A DNA stretch of 12,023 nucleotides from JBIOJB01 sp044450465 (lineage in GTDB: Bacteria; Chloroflexota; Dormibacteria; Dormibacterales; Dormibacteraceae): NCBI GenBank assembly GCA_044450465.1, contig JBIOJB010000091.1, forward strand, positions 1-12,023. The letters are read 5' to 3'. The notes beneath the pieces are model-generated. The model did no database searches, was not told the origin of the DNA, and saw nothing but the letters and a program-made list of their open reading frames with translations. Of this stretch, positions 6,698 to 12,023 are shown in pieces. The position numbers and the translations under genes were made by a program. Each line of letters starts with the position of its first letter. Position 1 is the first letter of the stretch.

Positions 6698-7702
6698 ATG
6701 TCGCCGCAGCGAGAGGCAATCAAGCCGGTCCAGGTCACCGTCACCGGCGCGGCGGGACAGATCGGTTACGCGCTCGTTTTCCGCATCGCGTCCGGCCAGC
6801 TGCTCGGTCCAGATCAGCCTGTCGTTCTGCGCATGCTCGAGATCGAGCCCGCGATGAAAGCGCTCGAGGGCGTCGCCATGGAGCTCGACGACTGCGCGTT
6901 CCCGCTGCTGCATGACATGGTGCTCACCAGCAAGACAGAGGAGGCTTTCGACGGAACCTCGTGGGCGCTCCTCGTGGGTTCGATACCTCGCAAAGCGGGC
7001 ATGGAGCGCGGCGACCTCCTCTCGATCAACGGTGGGATCTTCGGTCCGCAGGGCCAGGCGATCGCCAAGCGTGCCGCATCCAACGTCCGCATCCTGGTCG
7101 TCGGGAACCCGTGCAACACGAATTGCTATATCGCCCGTGTCAACGCGCCGGATATACCCGCCGAGCGATGGTTCGCCATGACGCGGCTGGACGAGAACCG
7201 GGCCAAGACTCAGCTGGCGAAGAAGGCCGGCGTCGCGGTGTCGGAGGTGTCCAACCTCGCCATCTGGGGCAATCACTCGGCCACCCAGTACCCTGACGCG
7301 CGAAACGCGAAGATCGGTGGGCGCGGCGCGGCGGAAGTGATCAACGATGACACCTGGTTGCGGGGAGAGTTCATCACCAAGATCCAGAAGCGGGGAGCCG
7401 CCGTGATCGAGGCGCGAGGGGCGTCGTCCGCCGCATCGGCGGCCAACGCCGTGATCGATTCGGTCAAGAGCATCCACACCCCCACTCGAGCGGGCGACTT
7501 CCACTCGCTGGCCGTGGTCAGCCGCGGCGAGTACGGCGTGCCCGAGGGGCTGCAGTTCGGCTTCCCGGTCGCCACCGACGGGAGCGCCTGGAAGGTGGTG
7601 GAAGGGCTGGAGCACGACCCAGACGCAAAAGAGAGGCTGCGCGTGACCACCGACGAGCTGCTTCAGGAGCGCGAGCTCGTCAAGGGGCTCGTTCGAACCT
7701 AG
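6698..7702 (+). CDS. mdh: malate dehydrogenase (NAD-dependent)
   Basis: 334 aa from ATG at 6698. Interconverts malate and oxaloacetate in the TCA cycle. The Rossmann NAD-binding loop is GAAGQIG (18-24); acidic Glu48/Glu50 at the end of strand 2 favour NAD over NADP. Substrate-binding arginines are seen in PRKAGMERGD (R98, R104), cofactor/substrate Asn in GNPCNTN (about 137-143), and the catalytic Asp-His pair as D165 in TRLDENR and H193 in GNHSATQYPD. The sequence style (long N-terminal loop, LEGVAMELDDCAFPLL) matches the cytosolic-type MDH group of Actinomycetota, Thermus and eukaryotic cytosol, not the E. coli/mitochondrial type. A TTG 9 nt upstream is in frame but overlaps the -10-like TACGAT, so the ATG is preferred. 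Confidence 0.96.
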   Translation: MSPQREAIKPVQVTVTGAAGQIGYALVFRIASGQLLGPDQPVVLRMLEIEPAMKALEGVAMELDDCAFPLLHDMVLTSKTEEAFDGTSWALLVGSIPRKAGMERGDLLSINGGIFGPQGQAIAKRAASNVRILVVGNPCNTNCYIARVNAPDIPAERWFAMTRLDENRAKTQLAKKAGVAVSEVSNLAIWGNHSATQYPDARNAKIGGRGAAEVINDDTWLRGEFITKIQKRGAAVIEARGASSAASAANAVIDSVKSIHTPTRAGDFHSLAVVSRGEYGVPEGLQFGFPVATDGSAWKVVEGLEHDPDAKERLRVTTDELLQERELVKGLVRT

Positions 7703-7711
7703 GCCGGATCG

Positions 7712-7745
7712 CCTGGCGCTGACGCGCGCGGATCGCGCGGCCAGG
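7712..7745 (+). terminator. two-part GC-rich hairpin after mdh
   Basis: Starts 10 nt after the mdh stop. Outer stem CCTGGC (7712-7717) with GCCAGG (7740-7745) and inner stem CGCGCG (7723-7728) with CGCGCG (7734-7739), 5-nt loop, 5-nt bulge on the 5' side. No T run follows. A possible terminator for mdh, or a chance product of high GC. Confidence 0.35.
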
Positions 7746-7788
7746 AGTCACATCCCACTGCGAGGGGATCGGTAGCTCGGCGCGGGAC

Positions 7789-7799
7789 CAAACTAAGCT
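7789..7799 (+). promoter_or_regulatory. -10-like element upstream of the fused chelatase gene
   Basis: CAAAC directly followed by TAAGCT (7794-7799), then 6 nt and the ATG at 7806. The spacing puts the expected transcription start on or next to the A of the ATG, so a leaderless message is predicted. No Shine-Dalgarno is present. Confidence 0.5.
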
Positions 7800-7805
7800 G
7801 GCTTT

Positions 7806-9902
7806 ATGAGCGTCACGCTCGATCGCCACACCTACCCCTTCACCGCCATCGTCGGGCAGGAGTCGATGAAGCTGGCCTTGATCCTTAACGCCATCCTGCC
7901 CACGGTCGGTGGCGTGCTGATAAGAGGGGAGAGGGGCACCGGCAAGTCCACGGCCGTGCGCGCGCTGGCGCGACTGCTCCCCGAGCACGCGGTGGTGGAA
8001 GGCTGCCACTACGGTTGCGATCCCGACGACCTCGAATCCCTCTGCATGGACTGCCTGGCAAGGCTGAAGCTCAGCGGGGGGCTGCCGCGTGAACTCCGCC
8101 GCATGCGCGTGGTGGAGCTGCCCATCAACGCGTCGGAGGACCGTGTCGTAGGCACCATCGACATCGAGGCGGCCCTCAAGACCGGAAAGCGGCGGTTTGA
8201 GCCAGGAGTGCTGGCCGAGGCCAACCGCAACATCCTTTACGTCGACGAGGTCAACCTGCTCGACGACCACCTGGTCGATGTGCTCCTCGACGCCGCGGCG
8301 ATGGGGGTCAATGTGGTGGAGCGAGAGGGGGTCTCGTTCGCCCATCCATCGCGCTTCATTTTGGTCGGCACGATGAACCCCGAAGAGGGAGAGCTCCGGC
8401 CACAGCTGCTCGACCGGTTCGGCCTTTGCGTCGATGTCGAGGGCATCCGCGACCCCGACGACCGCGTGACGATCGCCGAGAGAGACGCCGCCTTCAAGCG
8501 CGGCGACCACGAGTTCACGAACGAGTTCCTGGCGGCCGACGCCAACCTGTCGCGCGCGCTCGCGGAGGCGATGGCCCGCTGCTCCGAGGTGCGGATCTCG
8601 CCCGTTCAGGTGCGCCTGATCTCGTCCATATGCGTAGAGGCGCAGGTGCTCGGCCATCGAGCCGACGTGGTGATCGACCACGCCGCAAGGGCCCTGGCGG
8701 CTTATCGCCGGCACCCGTCGCCGACACGTGAAGACATTTTCGACTCAGCGGCGCTGGCGCTTGCGCACCGGGCACGCCGGCCGCTTCAGAAGGACCAGGA
8801 CGAATCCAGCTCTCCCGAAACAGGCGAGAAGCAAGAAGGGACCAAACCGTCGGAATCCCAGGCGGGCGAGCCGCAGGCGGCGGACAGCGAGCCCAGCGCC
8901 GACGCCTCCGCCGACGAAACGCAGAGCGCTTCCGACTCGGGCGAGCAGACGGCGGGAAGCGACCAGGGGGTCACGACCGGAGGCACCACAAGCCACGAGT
9001 CATCGCCGGATGCGTTGGAGACGTTCAACCTGAAGCGGATCGATCTCCCGCGCCAGCGCCGGGTGCGCAAGCAGGGTGGCAAGCGGTCCGCCAGCCAGGC
9101 CGCCGACCGCCGCGGACGCTACGTCCGCGCCGAGCCGAGGGCCAAGGTGAACGACCTCGCGATCGACGCCACGGTGAGGGCGGCCGCCCCGATGCAGAAG
9201 GACCGCGGCCGCCGGGCCGGCCAGCCGTTGAGGCTCGAGCGTGAAGACCTGAGGCAGAAGGTCCGTGAGCGGAAAGTCGGCAACCTAATCGTGTTCGTCG
9301 TCGACGCGTCCGCATCCATGGACGCGGAGCAGCGTATGGCGGCGACCAAGGGAGCGATCCTCTCGCTGCTCCAAGACGCGTACGTTCGGCGCGACCGCGT
9401 CGCCGTCGTCATCTTCAAGAACCGCACCGCCGAGGTGGTCCTGCGGCCGACCTCGAGCGTGTCTTTGGCCCGCCGCCGACTCGAAAAGCTGTCGGTGGGA
9501 GGCACGACTCCGCTCACCCACGGGCTGATGGCCGGTTACAAGGTGGTGAAGACCGAGTTGCTGCGCGACCCGACCATCAGGCCCCTCCTGGTCATGATCA
9601 GCGACGGGCGCGGCAACATCTCGATGTTCAAGGAAGAGCCTCTGGTCGAGGCGCAGAAGGTGGCCGCCCTGATCGAGTCCGAACATATCGACGCGCTCGT
9701 CATTGATTCCGCTCGCGACTACAGCCACCTGCCGTCCATCCAGCACCTGGCTCGCGTCGCGCCGATGTATCAGACCTATGCGGTCAACGCGTGCGCGGAC
9801 CTGGCGGAGCGGATGGGCGCTCGCTACTACGGCCTGTACGACCTTTCTCGCGACGAGATCGCCTCGGCGGTGGAGCGAGAGCTGGGTCGAGCCGGGCGCT
9901 GA
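7806..9902 (+). CDS. fused AAA+/vWA metal-chelatase subunit (ChlI-ChlD-like)
   Basis: 698 aa. Three parts. AAA+ module (1 to ~325): Walker A GERGTGKST (41-49), SEDRVVGTID (110-119), Walker B ILYVDEVN (143-150), sensor-1 region VGTMNPEEG (187-195) and LLDRFG arginine region (201-206). Linker (~330-410): acidic, Ser/Glu/Ala-rich. Then a basic stretch (~410-490) and a C-terminal vWA domain (~495-690) with a complete MIDAS: DASAS (D500, S502, S504), T568 in GGTTPL, D600 in MISDGRGN. This is the ChlD/BchD plan, but the Walker A is intact, unlike many BchD proteins. In the I/D motor this subunit would link ATP hydrolysis to the large chelatase subunit, inserting Mg2+ (ChlH) or Co2+ (CobN); neither partner is in view. 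A Cys cluster C67, C71, C80, C83 lies between Walker A and the next motif. ATG start fixed by a leaderless -10 and by matching the N-terminus of the downstream paralogue. Confidence 0.9.
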   Translation: MSVTLDRHTYPFTAIVGQESMKLALILNAILPTVGGVLIRGERGTGKSTAVRALARLLPEHAVVEGCHYGCDPDDLESLCMDCLARLKLSGGLPRELRRMRVVELPINASEDRVVGTIDIEAALKTGKRRFEPGVLAEANRNILYVDEVNLLDDHLVDVLLDAAAMGVNVVEREGVSFAHPSRFILVGTMNPEEGELRPQLLDRFGLCVDVEGIRDPDDRVTIAERDAAFKRGDHEFTNEFLAADANLSRALAEAMARCSEVRISPVQVRLISSICVEAQVLGHRADVVIDHAARALAAYRRHPSPTREDIFDSAALALAHRARRPLQKDQDESSSPETGEKQEGTKPSESQAGEPQAADSEPSADASADETQSASDSGEQTAGSDQGVTTGGTTSHESSPDALETFNLKRIDLPRQRRVRKQGGKRSASQAADRRGRYVRAEPRAKVNDLAIDATVRAAAPMQKDRGRRAGQPLRLEREDLRQKVRERKVGNLIVFVVDASASMDAEQRMAATKGAILSLLQDAYVRRDRVAVVIFKNRTAEVVLRPTSSVSLARRRLEKLSVGGTTPLTHGLMAGYKVVKTELLRDPTIRPLLVMISDGRGNISMFKEEPLVEAQKVAALIESEHIDALVIDSARDYSHLPSIQHLARVAPMYQTYAVNACADLAERMGARYYGLYDLSRDEIASAVERELGRAGR
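7934..7969 (+). repeat. direct DNA repeat, copy 1 of block A (Walker A region)
   Basis: 36 nt encoding the Walker A region, matching 11031-11066 with a single mismatch (C at 7949 against G at 11046, a silent third position). Part of the duplicated AAA+ module. Confidence 0.9.
8208..8270 (+). repeat. direct DNA repeat, copy 1 of block B (Walker B region)
   Basis: 63 nt around the Walker B region, matching 11302-11364 with two mismatches by eye (8222 and 8252), both at silent third positions. Same orientation, offset 3,094 nt. Confidence 0.9.
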
Positions 9903-9933
9903 GGGCCGTTACCGAGCGTCCTCAAAGCTCGTT

Positions 9934-9944
9934 CAAACTACGAT
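9934..9944 (+). promoter_or_regulatory. -10-like element upstream of the exported-protein gene
   Basis: CAAAC directly followed by TACGAT (9939-9944), 4 nt before the ATG at 9949. The hexamer is the same as the one before mdh. No Shine-Dalgarno. The spacing is slightly short but consistent with leaderless initiation. Confidence 0.45.
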
Positions 9945-9948
9945 CGCG

Positions 9949-10875
9949 ATGCGACTCCGCAAGACGTTGATCCTGGCGGCTGCTGCGCTTGCGCTGACCT
10001 GCTGCTCGAATTCAGCGCAGCTGTTCACCGCGGTGCCCGCCGACGGCGTGCAGGTCACCGGAGCGGTCATCGCCTTCTATCCGGTTGGCCAGAGGGTCAA
10101 GTGCCTATTGACTTACGGGCAGTCGGCTCAGGAGCTGCAGGTCATCACCTACCTCGAGGCCGGAGACAGCTACCTCGCCGCGCTGGTGGCGAACTTCACG
10201 GGCACAGGCACCTACAGCGACGTCCGATGGCCTCCGCAGGCGGGCCATTCCAGCGTGTACGTCTGGGTCGCCGGCCGGCAATGGGACGCGGATTCCGGCA
10301 CGATCACCGTCAGCTCATTTGGCCAGGGCACGGCGTCGGGAACGATTTTGGCCGGCGACTTGCGCAAAGACGCGGGAACGCCACCCGTCAACGTCGCAGG
10401 ATCGTGGAGCTGCCCCCTAGGTCAACTGATTGAGCCACCGCCAGACCCGACTCTCGCTCCGTCCCCCTCGGCGTCGCCGTCAAGCGAGCCGCCCCTTCCT
10501 CCGTACACCCAGGGTCTTCCGGTCGGCACACCGGTCGCCCGCCGGATCCTCCCCCCGGCGAAGGTACTGCCCGCGGTCCCCCTGTGTGCTGCGCCTGTCC
10601 GTCAGGACCAGGACGGCAACGCGGACCCTCTCTTCTGCAGCAACGGCGCCATCATCGTCGCGGCCTGGATGTATTTCGTGCCGGTCGACCCGAATCTCTT
10701 GGGAGTCGGTCCGAATCCGAGCATCATCGCGGTCGTGGCGGCGATCTGCGCAGACGGCCCGCTTCATCCGACCAACCCGATGGTGCAGAGCGGGTACGAG
10801 CTGGCCGCGGCCTACTACGGCTGGCATTTCGCGTTCGATCTCGAGAATTTCCTCTTGCACAGCTCTTGCCCGTGA
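9949..10875 (+). CDS. exported Pro-rich protein of unknown function (possible lipoprotein)
   Basis: 308 aa from ATG at 9949; the frame is open 82 codons upstream but that part lies inside the chelatase gene. N-terminus MRLRKTLILAAAALALTCCS is a clear Sec-type signal. Cysteines 18-19 suggest lipidation, but the lipobox (ALTC or LTCC) is poor, so a plain secreted protein is possible. Residues ~25-155 look beta-rich and end in GSWSC; residues ~162-205 are a Pro/Ser-rich linker; residues ~206-308 form a second domain with several cysteines (C213, C230, C267, C307) that could pair outside the membrane. No named family recognised. It sits between the two chelatase genes with its own promoter-like element, so a role with them is only a guess from position. 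Confidence 0.75.
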   Translation: MRLRKTLILAAAALALTCCSNSAQLFTAVPADGVQVTGAVIAFYPVGQRVKCLLTYGQSAQELQVITYLEAGDSYLAALVANFTGTGTYSDVRWPPQAGHSSVYVWVAGRQWDADSGTITVSSFGQGTASGTILAGDLRKDAGTPPVNVAGSWSCPLGQLIEPPPDPTLAPSPSASPSSEPPLPPYTQGLPVGTPVARRILPPAKVLPAVPLCAAPVRQDQDGNADPLFCSNGAIIVAAWMYFVPVDPNLLGVGPNPSIIAVVAAICADGPLHPTNPMVQSGYELAAAYYGWHFAFDLENFLLHSSCP

Positions 10876-10892
10876 CGAGCGACGAGCGCCGG

Positions 10893-10898
10893 TAACAT
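10893..10898 (+). promoter_or_regulatory. -10-like element upstream of the ChlI-type gene
   Basis: TAACAT, 10 nt before the ATG at 10909. Only 33 nt separate the two genes. The interval contains no strong Shine-Dalgarno (AGGC 4 nt before the ATG is weak), so a leaderless or nearly leaderless message is plausible. Weaker than the other sites: no CAAAC precedes it. Confidence 0.35.
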
Positions 10899-10908
10899 TC
10901 CCAGGCAG

Positions 10909-11940
10909 ATGGCCATAGACAGGTACTCGTATCCATTCAGCGCGATCGTCGGTCAGGAGCAGATGAAGCTGGCCCTGGTCCTGAACGCGATCAATCCTTC
11001 GATTGGCGGCGTGCTCATCCGCGGCGAGAAGGGCACCGGCAAGTCGACGGCCGTGCGCGCGCTGGCCAAGCTTCTCCCAGAGCAGCAGGTCGTGGAGGGC
11101 TGCCACTTCGGATGCCACCCGGAGGACCCTGAGGACTGGTGCCTCGACTGCCGCGAGCGAGCCCGCGCCGGCGCGCTTCCGGTGACAACCCGGCGCATGC
11201 GAGTCGTGGAGCTCCCCATCAACGCGTCCGAGGACCGTGTCGTCGGCACGATCGATCTCGAGGCCGCGCTCAAGGAAGGCTCGCGCCGCTTCGAGCCGGG
11301 CGTGCTGGCCGAGGCGAACCGCAACATCCTTTACGTCGACGAGGTGAACCTGCTCGACGACCACATCGTCGACGTGCTGCTCGATGCGGCGGCGATGGGA
11401 GTCAACACCGTGGAGCGCGAAGGAGTTTCGGTCTCGCACCCGTCGCGTTTCATCCTGGTCGGGACGATGAACCCCGAAGAGGGCGAGCTGCGCCCGCAGC
11501 TGCTTGACCGCTTTGGTCTGTGCGTGGACGTTGAAAGCATTCGGGACATCGATCAGCGGGTCGCGATCGTTGAAAAGCGAGCGGTGTGGGAGAACGATCC
11601 AAACCTGTTCTACGCCCAGCACGCGGATTCTGAAAACGGAGTGCGGACCCAGATCGCCGAAGCCATCGCGACGTTTCCAGAGGTGAATCTGCCGCGCGAG
11701 ATCCTCCGCCTGATCGCGCAGCTCTCGATCGCCCTCGAGGTGGACGGGCACCGCTCCGACCTGGTTTGCGCCCGTGCGGCACAGGCCAAAGCCGCATACG
11801 ACAGCACGGGCGAGGTCGGCGTTCAGCAGGTGGGCGAGGTGGCGGAGATGGTGTTCGCCCACCGGGTCCACTCAGTCCCGTTCGGCACGGGCGGCCCGAT
11901 CCTGGGAGTGGTCATCGCGAGGATGGTCGGCGAGGCCTGA
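10909..11940 (+). CDS. chlI: metal-chelatase AAA+ ATPase subunit I (ChlI/BchI-like)
   Basis: 343 aa, normal length for ChlI/BchI. Single AAA+ module: Walker A GEKGTGKST (39-47), SEDRVVGTIDLE (107-118), Walker B ILYVDEVN (140-147), VGTMNPEEG (184-192), LLDRFGLCVDV (198-208). It would form hexameric rings that, with the D subunit, drive metal insertion into a tetrapyrrole; Mg or Co cannot be decided from the sequence. The module is very close to that of the gene at 7806, including a Cys cluster C65, C69, C78, C81. The C-terminus differs from usual BchI: HRVHSVPFGTGG replaces the HR.RR.PL ending kept in the larger paralogue (HRARRPL). Start ATG at 10909 aligns with the paralogue's N-terminus. 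Stop TGA at 11938-11940. Confidence 0.92.
   Translation: MAIDRYSYPFSAIVGQEQMKLALVLNAINPSIGGVLIRGEKGTGKSTAVRALAKLLPEQQVVEGCHFGCHPEDPEDWCLDCRERARAGALPVTTRRMRVVELPINASEDRVVGTIDLEAALKEGSRRFEPGVLAEANRNILYVDEVNLLDDHIVDVLLDAAAMGVNTVEREGVSVSHPSRFILVGTMNPEEGELRPQLLDRFGLCVDVESIRDIDQRVAIVEKRAVWENDPNLFYAQHADSENGVRTQIAEAIATFPEVNLPREILRLIAQLSIALEVDGHRSDLVCARAAQAKAAYDSTGEVGVQQVGEVAEMVFAHRVHSVPFGTGGPILGVVIARMVGEA
11031..11066 (+). repeat. direct DNA repeat, copy 2 of block A (Walker A region)
   Basis: Counterpart of 7934-7969 with one silent mismatch, lying in the ChlI-type gene. Confidence 0.9.
11302..11364 (+). repeat. direct DNA repeat, copy 2 of block B (Walker B region)
   Basis: Counterpart of 8208-8270 with two silent mismatches, lying in the ChlI-type gene. 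Confidence 0.9.
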
Positions 11941-11988
11941 CGGATCGGGGGCCTGCATCCCTCTGAGCAACCGCAGGGCTTGTCTCCC

Positions 11989-11994
11989 TAAGCT
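11989..11994 (+). promoter_or_regulatory. -10-like TAAGCT near the right edge
   Basis: The same hexamer as upstream of the fused chelatase gene, in the 83-nt tail after chlI. The two nearest GTG codons (11999 and 12007) run into stops within a few codons; a TTG at 11994 stays open to the edge. It may announce a gene starting just beyond the window, but nothing else supports it. The rest of the tail holds only a weak AGGCC/GGCCT inverted repeat at the chlI stop. Confidence 0.2.
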
Positions 11995-12023
11995 TGTCGT
12001 GCCGCCGTGAGCCGGTTCTAGAC

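Noticed and set aside
6683..7615. 310-residue minus-strand open frame opposite mdh
   Set aside because: Mdh has all catalytic residues on the plus strand; the antisense frame shows no domain.
8793..9045. Low-complexity Ser/Glu/Ala-rich stretch in the fused chelatase as possible frameshift or foreign insert
   Set aside because: The frame is intact and an acidic linker between the AAA+ and vWA domains is normal for ChlD-type subunits.
9913..9931. CGAGC/GCTCG inverted repeat after the fused chelatase gene
   Set aside because: 5-bp stem with a 9-nt loop and no T run; expected by chance in GC-rich sequence.
10480..11871. 463-residue minus-strand open frame across the ChlI-type gene
   Set aside because: Shadow of the coding frame on the other strand: composition rich in Arg/His/Asp, no recognisable domain, and a similar shadow occurs opposite the paralogous chelatase gene (7680-8714), as expected from the duplicated sequence.
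1..12023. Defence system, prophage, transposon or CRISPR array
   Set aside because: Read on both strands, no transposase, integrase, nuclease or phage structural motifs, no regularly spaced repeats and no tRNA-linked attachment sites were seen.

Overview
This is a GC-rich bacterial window with dense coding, many GTG starts and one TTG start. It looks like housekeeping or core-metabolism DNA rather than a mobile island: I see no transposase, integrase, phage gene, CRISPR array, rRNA or tRNA. The gene types (14-subunit-type complex I, TrmI-type tRNA methyltransferase, an actinobacterial/Thermus-style malate dehydrogenase, a BchI/ChlD-like chelatase pair) and the apparent use of leaderless messages suggest a Terrabacteria-type lineage such as Actinomycetota, Chloroflexota or Dormibacterota. 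That placement is inference; no marker gene here settles it.

Layout. (1) 1-3168, minus strand: the start of a NADH:quinone oxidoreductase (complex I) operon, nuoA-B-C-D-E-F, transcribed right to left and running off the left edge inside nuoF. The genes are tightly packed (overlaps of 10, 4 and 1 nt, then gaps of 10 and 12 nt). nuoA starts with TTG and nuoB, nuoC and nuoD with GTG. (2) 3288-4629, minus strand: an OsmC-type thiol peroxidase-like gene followed by an alpha/beta-hydrolase of the LpqC/PHB-depolymerase type. (3) 4654-6651, plus strand, divergent from osmC: a UbiE-like SAM methyltransferase translationally coupled (GTGA overlap) to trmI (tRNA m1A58 methyltransferase), then a small membrane-anchored or exported protein of unknown function. 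(4) 6698-7702: malate dehydrogenase. (5) 7806-11940: a fused AAA+/vWA metal-chelatase subunit (ChlD-like), an exported Pro-rich protein of unknown function, and a separate ChlI-type AAA+ subunit. The two chelatase genes share near-identical DNA blocks and look like a duplication.

How they work together. Complex I oxidises NADH and reduces quinone; malate dehydrogenase supplies NADH from the TCA cycle. The two chelatase proteins would form the ATP-driven I/D motor that inserts Mg2+ or Co2+ into a tetrapyrrole. The large catalytic subunit (BchH/ChlH or CobN) is not in the window, so the metal and product cannot be decided here.

The most interesting signal is regulatory. Several start codons sit 4-10 nt downstream of a TANNNT (-10-like) hexamer with no room for a Shine-Dalgarno site, so the messages are probably leaderless. 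In the 24-nt osmC/methyltransferase gap two such hexamers on opposite strands share one TA step, and the two GTG start codons are placed exactly symmetrically around it: a candidate symmetric bidirectional leaderless promoter.
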